Source of the DNA: JBBIMP01 sp037444305
GTDB lineage: Bacteria; Acidobacteriota; UBA6911
Length of the DNA: 64,000 nt
Direction: 5' to 3'
Assembly: GCA_037444305.1 (NCBI GenBank)
Contig: JBBIMP010000023.1
Span: 1 to 64,000, forward strand
How positions within the stretch are numbered: the stretch's first letter is position 1; each line of letters starts with the position of its first letter. Below the pieces are notes generated by a model. It had not been told where the DNA came from, made no database searches, and saw only the letters and a program-made list of their open reading frames with translations. This document shows positions 9,026 to 18,383 of this stretch, piece after piece. Position numbers and translations under genes: made by a program.

Positions 9026-10027
9026 TTATGTCCCCTTGTTTATGCTCCACCGCAGGAGGAGGCTGCCGGCGGTAAAGCCGGCGCCGAACGTGGCCATGAG
9101 GACAAGGTCCCCCGGGGCCAGCTGACGGTTGTCATGCGCCTCCGACAGACCGATGGGAATTGTGGCCGCGGTGGTGTTGGCGTAGCGGTCGATGTTGCGG
9201 ACGACCCTGCTCTCCGCCAGGCCCAGGCGCTCCGAGGCTGCATCCACGATCCGCAGGTTGGCCTGGTGCGGGACGTAGAGCGCCAGGTCTCCGGCAGAAA
9301 CGCCGTTGCGCTCGAGGATTTCCGCGGATATGTCCGCCATGCCCTGCACGGCGGCCTTGAACACCGCGCGCCCGTCCTGGTGCACGAAGTGCATGCCCTT
9401 ATCCACGGTTTCCCTCGTGGCCGGATTCCGGCTCCCCCCGGCCGGCATGTACAGATACTTCCCGCCGGATCCGTCGCAGCGGAGGATGAAGTCGAGTATG
9501 CCCTCCTCGCCGGGACCGGTCGGCTCCAGCAGGACGGCGCCGGCCCCGTCGCCGAAGAGAACGTACGTGTTCCGGTCCGTCGGGTTCAGGATCGAGGTCA
9601 TGACGTCGGCGCCCACCACGAGAACCCTCCTGTGGGCGCCCGAGTGGATGAACTGCGCTCCCGTGGCCAGCGCGTAGACGAATCCCGCGCAGGCGCCGGA
9701 CAGGTCGAAGCCCCACGCTTTCCCGGCGCCGATCCGGTCCTGGAGTATGCAGGCGGTGGACGGGAAAAACATGTCGGGGGTGACCGTGGCCACTATGATG
9801 CAGTCGATGTCCGAGGCGTCGATCCCCCGCCGGGCGAGAAGCCTCTCGGCGGCGACCGCTGCCAGGTCGGACGTGGCGGCGCCATTCTCCACGACGTAGC
9901 GCTGGCTTATCCCCGTGCGCGTCCGGATCCACTCATCCGAGGTGTCAAGAGTCTTCTCCAGGTCGAAATTCGTGACGGTCCTTTCGGGCACGTAATGGGC
10001 GACCGCCGTGATCTTGGCTTTGTACAA
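9026..10027 (-). CDS. fabH: 3-oxoacyl-[ACP] synthase III (KAS III)
   Basis: 333 residues. FabH condenses acetyl-CoA (or a branched acyl-CoA) with malonyl-ACP to start fatty-acid synthesis. The catalytic triad is intact: Cys in LSGACAGFVYAL, His in YVPHQANLRI and Asn in RYANTTAATIPI. The N-terminus AKITAVAHYVPE and the DEWIRTRTGI motif are canonical. I place the start at the TTG at 10027 because GGAGG lies 6 nt before it and the upstream in-frame residues are not FabH-like. The gene stands apart from other fab genes, as a second copy or an unlinked housekeeping copy. Confidence 0.94.
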   Translation of the reverse strand: MYKAKITAVAHYVPERTVTNFDLEKTLDTSDEWIRTRTGISQRYVVENGAATSDLAAVAAERLLARRGIDASDIDCIIVATVTPDMFFPSTACILQDRIGAGKAWGFDLSGACAGFVYALATGAQFIHSGAHRRVLVVGADVMTSILNPTDRNTYVLFGDGAGAVLLEPTGPGEEGILDFILRCDGSGGKYLYMPAGGSRNPATRETVDKGMHFVHQDGRAVFKAAVQGMADISAEILERNGVSAGDLALYVPHQANLRIVDAASERLGLAESRVVRNIDRYANTTAATIPIGLSEAHDNRQLAPGDLVLMATFGAGFTAGSLLLRWSINKGT

Positions 10028-10166
10028 ACATCTACCTCCGTCATTAGATTTCCTGAAACCCGGCTCAAGGAAAACTTGAAGGTTCCCACCGGCAGGCGCC
10101 CGCGTCAAGGGGCAGAGTGATCCCGGGCGGTCCATCCGGGAGGGGATTGAGAGAGGTTTTCTGCGG

Positions 10167-11687
10167 TCACCCGGCCGTGATCTTCGCGTCGATGCGATCG
10201 AGCAGTTCGCGGCTCCTGGCGGAAAGTTCGGTCGTCTCGGCCCGGCAGGCAGCGGCGAACCCGCCGTCTGCGAGTCCCGGCAGGTTTATCAGAACATTGT
10301 ACTCGGCCCCTTTCACCGCCGCAAAGGCCATCTGTGCTCCCACGCCGGCATCGCTGCGGGCGTTGGGATTGCCGATCTCCACCAGGATTCCGAGCTGCTC
10401 GAGAGCCGATGCGGCGGTCCTCGCCGTTCGCAATGGCGTCTCCGTGGCCCGTCGCGTAGCCCGCGCCAGCGCCTCTTCGCGCGTTCGCCGTTCCGCGTCG
10501 TTCCCCTTCGGGAGCTTCACAGCGGCCATGACCTCTTCGTATGCCGCCGCGTCTTCCCTGACGAGCTGCCGGAGGGTTTCGCCGAGGGTCGCAAGCCGCT
10601 CGCGGATCTCGACCACGCGCGCCTCCACGGCTTCGAACTTCTTCCTGCCCGCCGTCAGGCCCGCAACCATGCAGCCCAGCGCCGCGGCGAGCGAACCTGC
10701 CAGCGCGGCGACGCTACCGCCGCCGGGCACTGCCTCGGGGGCGGCCACACCGGCAAGGAATTCCTCCACTCCCGGTTCTTTTGGGAGTGCAACCCTCAGC
10801 CTGTTCTCGAGGATCTGGTTTTCACTGAAGTTTTCTACCCTGAGATAGTAGTGGCTGCAGTCGTCGAGCGCCCTCTGCGGCACAAGGCCGATGATTTCGC
10901 TCGAGGTCACCGAAACCCCGTATCGCCGCGCCTCGCGCTCCACCAGGTCGAAGACCCGGTAGACGGGAGTGGCTTCGTAGTTGGTGAGATTCATCGACAC
11001 CTGGGCCTGGTTCCGTTCCCTGATCTCCATCCCCAGGGCCTTCAGATAGCGAAGGCCTCCCCCGGCGCCCCTGACCGCCCGTGCGATGGCCTGGGCTATC
11101 CGTACGTCGCGGGTGTTCAGGTAGATGTTATAGGCAATGAGCGGTTTTCGGGCGCCGACAGCGACGGCGCCCGCCGACGGGTGAACCTCGCAGGGACCGA
11201 AATCGGGCTTGCGCTCCGGCAGTGTGCGTATCTCTTCCCGGATGGCTTCAAACTCACCCCGGCGAACGTAAGCCAGGTCCCGGCGCGCCGGCACCCTGGC
11301 CGACTGCTCGTACAGGTAGACGGGAATCCCGAAGCGGTCGGCGATCTCCTCGCCGGCCCTCACGGACAGCTCGATGCACTCCTGCATGGTGACCCCGGCG
11401 ACGGGAACGAAGGGGACCACGTCGGTGGCGCCCATGCGCGGGTGCTCCCCGCGGTGGGTGCGCAGGTCGATCAGTTCCGCCGCCCGGCCCGTAGCCTCGA
11501 TCATCCCGCGGGCCACCGCCTCGGGCTCGCCGGCCACTGTGATGACGCACCGGTTGTGGTCCGCATCCATCTCGGTGTCCAGGACGGCCACTCCCCGTAC
11601 GGAGGTGAACACCGCCGCCAGCGCTTCCACGACTTCCCTGCGCCGGCCTTCGCTGAAATTGGGAACGCATTCGATAATCTTGTTCAC
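10167..11687 (-). CDS. ftcD: Bifunctional glutamate formimidoyltransferase / formimidoyl-THF cyclodeaminase
   Basis: 506 residues. The first ~310 residues are the formiminotransferase (CVPNFSEGR at the start, DADHNRCVITVAG, HRGEHPRMGATDVVPF, MNLTNYEATP, ELVPQ-like GLVPQRALDD). From about residue 330 comes the cyclodeaminase (VPGGGSVAALAGSLAAAL, NDAERRTREEALARAT, IGNPNARSDAGVGAQMA). Together they move the formimino group of formiminoglutamate to tetrahydrofolate and then release ammonia, the last steps of histidine breakdown. The natural fusion is as in vertebrates and several bacterial phyla. It starts with GTG and overlaps the hutI stop by 4 nt (GTGA), so the two are translationally coupled. 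hutH and hutU are not in the window. Confidence 0.93.
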   Translation of the reverse strand: MNKIIECVPNFSEGRRREVVEALAAVFTSVRGVAVLDTEMDADHNRCVITVAGEPEAVARGMIEATGRAAELIDLRTHRGEHPRMGATDVVPFVPVAGVTMQECIELSVRAGEEIADRFGIPVYLYEQSARVPARRDLAYVRRGEFEAIREEIRTLPERKPDFGPCEVHPSAGAVAVGARKPLIAYNIYLNTRDVRIAQAIARAVRGAGGGLRYLKALGMEIRERNQAQVSMNLTNYEATPVYRVFDLVEREARRYGVSVTSSEIIGLVPQRALDDCSHYYLRVENFSENQILENRLRVALPKEPGVEEFLAGVAAPEAVPGGGSVAALAGSLAAALGCMVAGLTAGRKKFEAVEARVVEIRERLATLGETLRQLVREDAAAYEEVMAAVKLPKGNDAERRTREEALARATRRATETPLRTARTAASALEQLGILVEIGNPNARSDAGVGAQMAFAAVKGAEYNVLINLPGLADGGFAAACRAETTELSARSRELLDRIDAKITAG

Positions 11688-12949
11688 GTCTGCTCCAGTC
11701 GGTTGAAGACGATGCTGCCTTTCTTGACGGTCATGACACAGTGGTTGGTGCCGTAAAAGTAGGGGATCTCCCTGTAGTCCGCCACGTTCATCAGGGCGAT
11801 GTCGGCCTGCTTCCCCTCCTCCAGGCTCCCCAGCCGGTCCGCGAGCCCGAGCGACCAGGCGCCGTTGATCGTCGCCGCGGTGATGGTCTCCGCGGGCGAC
11901 ATTTTCATATAGCTGCAGGCAATCGAGAGGATGAGCTGCATGTTGAGGTTATACGAGGAGCCGGGGTTGAAGTCGGTGGCGAGGGCGACGGCAACGCCGG
12001 CATCGATCATCCGGCGGGCCGGCGGGTAGCGCGTCAATCCGAGGTTGAAGGCCGTGCCCGGCAGGAGCAGCGCGACCGTGCCCGAGCGGCGGAGCGCCTC
12101 GATGCCGCTGTCTTCGATCCACTCCAGGTGGTCGGCGCTGGCCGCGCCCAGCTCGGCGGCCATCGCAGCGCTGCCCGTGTAGCCGAGTTCCTCGGCATGG
12201 ATCCGGATGCCCAGCCCGGCATCCTTTGCCGCCTGCAGGATGGCACGCCCCTCCTCGAGCGTGAAATAGCCCGAATCGCAGAAGACGTCACAGTACTGCG
12301 CCAGGCCTTCGGCGGCGACGGCGGGGATCATCTCCTCGATGACGAGCCGGACGTACCCGGCCCGGTTGTCCCGGTACTCGTCCGGAACGGCGTGCGCGCC
12401 CAGCAGCGTGGGCACCACCTCGAGCCGGCTGCGGTGTCGGAGCTGCGCCAGCGCACGCAGCAGTTTCAATTCCTCCTCCAGGCTGAGGCCGTACCCGCTC
12501 TTGGCTTCGATGGTCGTGGTGCCGTGCTCCAGGAAGCTCCGGAAACGGACCTCCGCCCGATCGGCAAGCTGTTCCTGTCCGGCGGCCCTCACCTGCCGGA
12601 CGCTCGCCCGTATGCCGCCTCCGGCCTCGGCGATCTCCTGGTAGGTTCTGCCCATCGAGCGCATCTCGTATTCCGCCGCGCGCGTGCCGGCAAATACGGG
12701 ATGGGTGTGCGCATCGACGAACCCGGGGAGGGCCACGAGCTCCAAACCCAGCCCGTCGACCGTCTCGATTGCCGCGGCGGCGCCGTTGTTGGGGATTTCC
12801 TTCGTCGGCCCTACCCACTCGATCCGTTCGCCGCGCACCAGGATGGCGCCGTTCTCGATCACGCCCAGTTCCCGCATATCCGCACCCCGCCGCGGTATTG
12901 TTCCGTTCCGCAGGGTCAGGACCTGGGCGATGTTCTTGATCAGCAGCAT
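11684..12949 (-). CDS. hutI: Imidazolonepropionase
   Basis: 421 residues from ATG 12949, chosen because homology begins at MLLIKNIAQVLTLRNG. The enzyme opens the ring of 4-imidazolone-5-propanoate to N-formimino-L-glutamate, feeding FtcD directly downstream. The amidohydrolase metal site HTHPVFAGTR, the substrate loop IEAKSGYGL, HAEELG, ADHLE and the late ATDFNPGS Asp are all present. It follows the response-regulator/phosphatase gene by only 10 nt, so it is probably transcribed with it, although the functional link is unclear. Confidence 0.94.
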   Translation of the reverse strand: MLLIKNIAQVLTLRNGTIPRRGADMRELGVIENGAILVRGERIEWVGPTKEIPNNGAAAAIETVDGLGLELVALPGFVDAHTHPVFAGTRAAEYEMRSMGRTYQEIAEAGGGIRASVRQVRAAGQEQLADRAEVRFRSFLEHGTTTIEAKSGYGLSLEEELKLLRALAQLRHRSRLEVVPTLLGAHAVPDEYRDNRAGYVRLVIEEMIPAVAAEGLAQYCDVFCDSGYFTLEEGRAILQAAKDAGLGIRIHAEELGYTGSAAMAAELGAASADHLEWIEDSGIEALRRSGTVALLLPGTAFNLGLTRYPPARRMIDAGVAVALATDFNPGSSYNLNMQLILSIACSYMKMSPAETITAATINGAWSLGLADRLGSLEEGKQADIALMNVADYREIPYFYGTNHCVMTVKKGSIVFNRLEQT

Positions 12950-12959
12950 GGGCCGCCCC

Positions 12960-14108
12960 TCATTCCCGCCTCCGGATCGCCAGCACCGTGATGTCGTCGT
13001 GCAGCTCGGCCTGTCCCGTGAAGCCGGCCACTTCACGGTAGATGCTCTGCACGAAGGTTTCCGCCTTTTCCCCAGCGTGGCGCAGGATCGATTCCCGCAG
13101 CCGCCCAGTCTCGTACATGAGGCCTGCGGCATTCATCGCTTCCGTGACGCCGTCGCTGGTGAGAAGCAGAAGGTCCCCGGGTTCGAGATGAAAATCGACC
13201 TCCTCGAAATCCGCTTCCTCCAGCAGCCCTAGCGGCATGCCCGGCACGGCTACCTCCAGGAGTTTCCCGTTCCTCACTATGATCGGAAACGGCATGCCGC
13301 CGTTGGCGATCGTGCCTCTGCCCGTCGCCCGGTCCAGCTGCAGCAGCGCCACTGCTATGTGGTTGCTCGCCTCGTAGCGCGCGATCATCCCGGCGTTGAG
13401 GGCGCGCAGCGTTTCCCGGGGAGACCTCATCTGCTCGAAGATCGAGCGCAGGTAGCCGCTGAATACGGCGCCGTACAGCGCGGCCGGAATCGATTTGCCC
13501 GACACGTCGCCGATCACCGCGCGCAGAATCCCGGCCGGCCAGTTCCAGTCGAAATCGTAGAGATCCCCGCCCACCTCGCGCGCGGGGTGGTATTTTACGG
13601 CCGTCTCGTACCCTTCGGGCTGCAGGCAGGCGGGCGGCAGGATGTAGCGTTGAATCTCCCGCGCAATCTCCAGTTCCCGGGCCATCCGCTCGCGGCGAAT
13701 CAGCTCTTTCCGGAAGCGTGCGTTTTCCACCGACAGGCGGTGGGCCTCGAGGCCCCTCTCGACCGTCATGAGGAGATCCGGCGGGTCCCAGGGCTTCACC
13801 AAGTAGCGGAAAACCCTGCAGCTGTTGATCGCCTCCATGAGGACGTCCGCATCCATGTAGCCCGTGAGAATGATCCTGACGGCGTCCGGCAAGGCCTCCA
13901 GCGTGCGGCGCAGGAATTCGATGCCGCTCATGTCGGGCATCCGCTGGTCCGCAATGATGACGGCGACGTCGCCGGCGTCCCGCAGCAGCTCCAGCGCTTC
14001 GCGCCCGCTGCCGGCGGCAAGAACGGGATAGCGGTTTACGAACGTCCGCTTGAGCTTCTGCAGATTTGCCGCCTCGTCATCCACCACCAGTATCTTTTCC
14101 AGCGGCAT
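12960..14108 (-). CDS. Response regulator with PP2C/SpoIIE (RsbU-type) serine phosphatase output
   Basis: 382 residues. Residues ~3-120 are a CheY receiver (ILVVDDEA acidic pair, ADQRMPDMSG phosphoacceptor Asp, LTGYMD, YLVKPWDP Lys). A helical linker (RRERMARELEIAREIQRYILPP) leads to a SpoIIE/PP2C phosphatase (REVGGDLYDF, IGDVSGKSIPAAL, SDGVTEAMN, DDITVLAIRR). Such proteins dephosphorylate an anti-anti-sigma factor to control a partner-switching stress or envelope pathway. The start is ATG 14108. It lies between the DHH gene (20 nt gap) and hutI (10 nt gap). No anti-sigma or STAS gene is present nearby. Confidence 0.9.
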   Translation of the reverse strand: MPLEKILVVDDEAANLQKLKRTFVNRYPVLAAGSGREALELLRDAGDVAVIIADQRMPDMSGIEFLRRTLEALPDAVRIILTGYMDADVLMEAINSCRVFRYLVKPWDPPDLLMTVERGLEAHRLSVENARFRKELIRRERMARELEIAREIQRYILPPACLQPEGYETAVKYHPAREVGGDLYDFDWNWPAGILRAVIGDVSGKSIPAALYGAVFSGYLRSIFEQMRSPRETLRALNAGMIARYEASNHIAVALLQLDRATGRGTIANGGMPFPIIVRNGKLLEVAVPGMPLGLLEEADFEEVDFHLEPGDLLLLTSDGVTEAMNAAGLMYETGRLRESILRHAGEKAETFVQSIYREVAGFTGQAELHDDITVLAIRRRE

Positions 14109-14128
14109 GGGGCTTCTCCGGCAGCGAC

Positions 14129-15088
14129 TCAGCTTCCGCTGCGCAGCTCCTGTGCGATTTCGCGGGCGATGAGGCGCGCTTTTTCCAGTTCCTCCGGGGC
14201 AAGCGATATCGCGCCCACGACAGGGTGTCCTCCGCCCCCGTGGCGTTCGCACAAGGCCGCGAGGTTGTGCATGCGCGGCCGCGGCGCCCAGGGATTGGAG
14301 CCTACCGAGATCTTGGCGCGATAAGAGGAAAGGCTCACGCCCACGCAGTAGACCGCCCGGGGAAACAGGTAGTAGGGTATGAACTTGTTGTACCCCTCCA
14401 TGTCGTTTCCGCTCACGTCGAAAAAGATGGTGCCGTCGGCGCACTGCGACCGTTCGCGAATGATGTCGATGGACCGGAGGTGGCGTTCGTGCAGCGGCCG
14501 GAAAGCCGCCTGCACCCAGCCGAGCTCGGCGACCTCCCGGAGAGGCCGCCTCTGAAACTCCTCGATGAGCCGGTGAGTTCCCGCCGGCTTGCGCATCCCC
14601 TCGATCACCATCATGAGCCTCATGGCCGGCTCCTTCAGCTCCACGGCCGCCTCCGCGCTCTCGAAGAGCGCGCCGTCGATGATGTCGGCCCAGCGAATGA
14701 GCTCGTCCATCCTCCCGGGATCGAAATCAAACCTGCCGCGCACCGTGTCCGCGATGAACTTGGTGCAGGAGCCGTAGCCGGCGTCGTGGAATTTTCTTCC
14801 GCTCCTGTCCGCGCGGAAGTGCGCCTCGTCTTCGGCGCTGAGGAAGGCGCTCTGGTGATGGTCGAACCACCAGTGAAGCCGCGGATCGCTGGAGTACTTG
14901 AAGTCGACAATCGCATTCACGTCGCCTTCGAAGCGTACGTCGAGGAACAGCTCTCCCGCGCGGTGCGCCAGCCCTTCGTAGATCACCTCCGCATTGGGCT
15001 CGAAGCGGTTTTTGAAGAAATCGGTGAAGACGGCCGCAGAAGCCAGCCCGTCGAAGCAATTGTCGTGAAAAAAGACCCTCAGTTTCAT
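14129..15088 (-). CDS. DHH-family phosphoesterase
   Basis: 319 residues from ATG 15088. Motifs: FHDNCFDGLASA (motif I, DGLAS), VDFKYSS, the DHH triad in WWFDHHQS near residues 76-78, and a C-terminal DHHA1-like glycine loop ERHGGGGHPVVGAISL. DHH/DHHA1 proteins degrade short oligonucleotides, cyclic dinucleotides or polyphosphate using Mn2+. The family member here is more distant from NrnA or PPX, and its substrate is open. It leads the packed run DHH - RR/PP2C - hutI - ftcD. The sequence before the ATG lacks a strong Shine-Dalgarno. Confidence 0.8.
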   Translation of the reverse strand: MKLRVFFHDNCFDGLASAAVFTDFFKNRFEPNAEVIYEGLAHRAGELFLDVRFEGDVNAIVDFKYSSDPRLHWWFDHHQSAFLSAEDEAHFRADRSGRKFHDAGYGSCTKFIADTVRGRFDFDPGRMDELIRWADIIDGALFESAEAAVELKEPAMRLMMVIEGMRKPAGTHRLIEEFQRRPLREVAELGWVQAAFRPLHERHLRSIDIIRERSQCADGTIFFDVSGNDMEGYNKFIPYYLFPRAVYCVGVSLSSYRAKISVGSNPWAPRPRMHNLAALCERHGGGGHPVVGAISLAPEELEKARLIAREIAQELRSGS

Positions 15089-15237
15089 CTGATCTTTCAA
15101 AGCACCGTTTGCGTGAATACCTTCCCGAATCCGAATCTCGCTTCTTGCAGTCAGCGTCTGGGGGAGCGGATAAGAATTGGGAATGCTAACACAGGGGTTT
15201 TGGCCGCGCAAGAATGGGGAAGGCAGCGTTCCCTCTG

Positions 15238-16416
15238 CTAGCGGGACAGGATCAGCTTGGCAATCGTCTGCAGCTGCATGTTCGACGTCCCTTCGTAAAT
15301 CTTGCCGATCATCGCATCGCGGTAGTATTTCTCCACCGGGTATTCCCTCGTGTAGCCGTACCCGCCGAAGATCTCGATCGCGAGGCCGGTGACGCGCGCC
15401 GCTGCCTGGGAGGAATAGTACTTGGCCATCGCTGCCTCCCGGACGAAGTTCTTCCCGGCCATCTTCATCCTCGCGGCGTTGTAGACCATCAGCCTGGCCG
15501 CCTCCACCTCGGTCGCTGCCTTTGCCAGGTCGAACTGCACCCCCTGGAAGCTCGCGATGGGCTTGCCGAACTGCACGCGTTCATTGGCATAACGCAGCGC
15601 GTGATCCAGGGCGCCCTGGGCCACGCCCACCATCTGCGCGCCAATCCCGATGCGGCCCTCGTTCAGCGTTTCGATCGAAACCTTGTAGCCCTTCCCCACC
15701 TCCCCCAGCACCCTTTCTGCGGGCAGGAAGCAGTCCTCCAGGATCAGCTCGCAGGTGGAGCTGGCCCGGATCCCCAGCTTGTCCTCCTTCTTTCCCACGC
15801 TGAATCCCGCGTCCTCCCGCTCGACGATAAACGCGGTGATTCCCCTGTAACCCTTCTCCGGGTCGGCATTGGCAAACACGATGAAGATTCGCGCTTCGCC
15901 CGCGTTCGTGATCCACAGCTTCTGTCCGTTCAGGACGAAGCCTCCGTCCTTTTTCTCGGCCCTGGCGGCGAGCGCAAAGGCGTCGCTGCCCGACCCGGCC
16001 TCGGACAGGGCGTAGGCGCCCACGGTGTCGCTGCACAGGCGCGGCAGATACTCCCGCTTCTGCTCCTCCGTGCCCCAGCAGAGAATGGCGTTGTTCACCA
16101 GCGTGTTCTGCACATCCACGATGACCGCCGCCGAGGCATCGACCCGGGAGAGCTCCTCCACCGCCTGACACGCCATGAAAAAGCTGCCGCCGGCGCCGCC
16201 GTATTGCTCGGGGATGGCCACGCCCATCAGTCCGAGTTCGAACATCTGACGCAGCAGCCCTGCATCCATCCTGGCCTCCAGGTCCATCCTGGAAACGTGA
16301 GGGCCGATCTGCTCCTCCGCGAATCCCGCAACCGTCGATTTGAACAGCTCCTCCTCCTCGGACAGGAGCGTCAGGGGGAAGCGGGCGCCTGTGAGATTTC
16401 CGGTTTCCTCGTGCAT
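15238..16416 (-). CDS. Acyl-CoA dehydrogenase
   Basis: 392 residues from ATG 16416 (GGAGG 9 nt upstream). FAD enzyme that makes the first double bond in acyl-CoA beta-oxidation and passes electrons to ETF. Seen: ALSEAGSGSDA (signature 1), WITNAGEA, the substrate-loop DKLGIRASSTCEL, ERVQFGKPIASFQ, and signature 2 QAAARVTGLAIEIFGGYGYTRE with the catalytic Glu in the IYEGTSNMQ motif, as in short-/medium-chain (butyryl-CoA type) enzymes. No etfAB gene lies nearby, but the HdrD-like membrane protein at 32652-34691 belongs to a family that can reoxidise ETF. Confidence 0.93.
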   Translation of the reverse strand: MHEETGNLTGARFPLTLLSEEEELFKSTVAGFAEEQIGPHVSRMDLEARMDAGLLRQMFELGLMGVAIPEQYGGAGGSFFMACQAVEELSRVDASAAVIVDVQNTLVNNAILCWGTEEQKREYLPRLCSDTVGAYALSEAGSGSDAFALAARAEKKDGGFVLNGQKLWITNAGEARIFIVFANADPEKGYRGITAFIVEREDAGFSVGKKEDKLGIRASSTCELILEDCFLPAERVLGEVGKGYKVSIETLNEGRIGIGAQMVGVAQGALDHALRYANERVQFGKPIASFQGVQFDLAKAATEVEAARLMVYNAARMKMAGKNFVREAAMAKYYSSQAAARVTGLAIEIFGGYGYTREYPVEKYYRDAMIGKIYEGTSNMQLQTIAKLILSR

Positions 16417-16592
16417 GAATGTGAACCTCCGATCGTTTGATGTAAGAAGACCCGAACGTTTATAACACCAGCCTGCCGGGAACATCCAGCCCCAGAAGCG
16501 GCAAGACGGCTGCTGCCAGCCCCTCCTGTCCCGGCCCCGGATCCTCCTCCATCCTTTGCCGAATCAGGTAATTGTAAGAATGCGGGTCTCGT

Positions 16593-16621
16593 TTGACACT
16601 CCGCCCCGCAGTCCATATAAT
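16593..16621 (+). promoter_or_regulatory. Perfect-consensus sigma-70 promoter of the GWxTD gene
   Basis: TTGACA at 16593-16598, a 17-bp spacer, and TATAAT at 16616-16621. Every consensus base is present. The ATG lies 43 bp downstream of the -10. Such a perfect match is uncommon and predicts strong constitutive expression. Confidence 0.9.
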
Positions 16622-16664
16622 TTTTTGTTCTGGGGGCGGGAAGCCCTCACACGGGGTGAAAACA

Positions 16665-18284
16665 ATGCGCAACAAGAGCTTTTTTCGTTTCTTCATCATG
16701 ACTTTCGGCCTGACAGCCGTGTTCCTGGCGCCCGCTGCCGGCCTGGCCCAGAGAGGCAGGAACCAGCGCGAAATTGGACGATCGGAGTATTTCAAGAAGT
16801 GGCTGCAGGAGGATGTGGTCTACATCATCTCCGAAGAGGAGAAGAAGGTTTTCAAGGATCTCACCACCGACGAGGAGAGAGAGAAGTTCATCGAGCAGTT
16901 CTGGTTGCGCAGGGACACCGACCCTCGAACCCCCGACAACGAGTTCAAGGAAGAGCACTACCGGCGGATCGCCTATGCCAACGAGCGCTTCGCCTCCGGC
17001 ATCCCGGGATGGAAAACCGACCGGGGACGCATTTATATCGCGTTCGGGGAGCCGGCACAGATCGAATCTCACCCCTCGGGCGGGAGCTACAACCGTGAGT
17101 TTCACGAGGGGGGCGGGTTCACCTCCGTGTACCCGTTCGAGCGCTGGCGGTACCGCTGGATCGAAGGCGTGGGCGATGACATCGAGATCGAGTTCGTCGA
17201 CCGCTCCATGAGCGGCGAGTACAGGATCGCCCTCAGCCCCGAGGAAAAGGATGCGCTGCTGCACGTTCCTGGCGCGGGTCTCACGCTGCGGGAGGAGATG
17301 GGCCTCTCCACAAAAGCCGACAGGCCGTACTTCAACCCGTCCGCGGGCGACGACCCCTCGATCGGCGGCTACATGCGCGCCAAGGACATGCCCTTCGAGC
17401 GCATGGAGCGGTATTTCAACCTGCAGCGTCCGCCGCAGATCAAGTTCGATGATCTGAAGGGCTTCGTCACCACACGCGTGACCTACAACCAGCTCCCCTA
17501 CAACCTGCGCACCGACTTCATCCGGCTCTCCCCTGACAAGGTCCTGGTGCCCATCACCGTGGAACTGGAGAACAAGAACCTGGAGTTCAAGCGGCAGCTC
17601 GATTTCAACCGCGCCGTGGTGAACGTCTACGGGCTGGTGACCAGCCTGACGGGAAGGATCATGGCGGAATTCGAGCACGAGATAACGGCCGAGTACACGG
17701 ACCAGTTCTTCGAGCAGGGGAAGCAGAACCGCGCCATCTACCAGAAGGTCGTGGCCCTGCCCCCGGGACAGCGCTTCAAGCTGGACCTGGCGCTGAAGGA
17801 TGTCAACAGCAACCGGACCGGCCTCCTGAGCCTGGGGATCAACGTTCCCAAGTACGGCCAGGAGAACCTCCAAGCCAGCTCCATCATCCTGGCCAATTCG
17901 GTGACCGCCGTCCCGACCAACGCCGACCAGCTCGAACAGTTTGTCATCGGCGACCTCAAGGTCCAGCCGAACGTCAAATCCGAGTACGTCAACGGCCAGT
18001 TCCTGATCCCGTACGTGCAGTTTTACAATGCCGCCGTGGACCAGACGACTCTGGAGCCCTCCCTGAGCCTCACCTACTCCATAAAAGCTGGAGGCAAGGT
18101 TCTGGACGAGTACGAGGACAGCGCCGGGCATTCGGTGCAGTTCTTCTCCGGGCAGAGGGTGGTGGCCATTGGCCGGATTCCGCTGAAGGACCTGCCGGCC
18201 GGGGAATACCAGCTCGAGGTGAAGGTCCTGGACCGCATCACGGGCCAGACGCTGGTCTCGGAAGCGGACTTCAAGGTCAGATAG
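16665..18284 (+). CDS. Secreted GWxTD-domain protein
   Basis: 539 residues. A signal peptide (MRNKSFFRFF then a hydrophobic core, cleavage near GLAQ/RG at ~29) exports it. The GWxTD domain follows: QFWLRRDTDPRTPDNEFK, RRIAYANERF, GIPGWKTDRGRIYIAFGEP (GWKTD at 115-119) and a WRY motif. The rest is beta-rich, with a terminal repeat (RIPLKDLPAGEYQLEVKVLD) typical of the family. GWxTD proteins are abundant and uncharacterised in Acidobacteriota, Bacteroidota and Gemmatimonadota. It is separated by 99 bp from the GT2 genes. Confidence 0.88.
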   Translation: MRNKSFFRFFIMTFGLTAVFLAPAAGLAQRGRNQREIGRSEYFKKWLQEDVVYIISEEEKKVFKDLTTDEEREKFIEQFWLRRDTDPRTPDNEFKEEHYRRIAYANERFASGIPGWKTDRGRIYIAFGEPAQIESHPSGGSYNREFHEGGGFTSVYPFERWRYRWIEGVGDDIEIEFVDRSMSGEYRIALSPEEKDALLHVPGAGLTLREEMGLSTKADRPYFNPSAGDDPSIGGYMRAKDMPFERMERYFNLQRPPQIKFDDLKGFVTTRVTYNQLPYNLRTDFIRLSPDKVLVPITVELENKNLEFKRQLDFNRAVVNVYGLVTSLTGRIMAEFEHEITAEYTDQFFEQGKQNRAIYQKVVALPPGQRFKLDLALKDVNSNRTGLLSLGINVPKYGQENLQASSIILANSVTAVPTNADQLEQFVIGDLKVQPNVKSEYVNGQFLIPYVQFYNAAVDQTTLEPSLSLTYSIKAGGKVLDEYEDSAGHSVQFFSGQRVVAIGRIPLKDLPAGEYQLEVKVLDRITGQTLVSEADFKVR

Positions 18285-18383
18285 CCGGCGGCTCTGCCGC
18301 CGCCGTCAGGGGAATCGCACGACCGGACCCCGGTTGAAACAATCAGCAACAGCAGAACCGCGGACAGGCCGAACCGTCCAACC

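Noticed and set aside
9134..10120. Long plus-strand frame opposite fabH
   Set aside because: Antisense frame of a secure FabH gene with no protein-like features.
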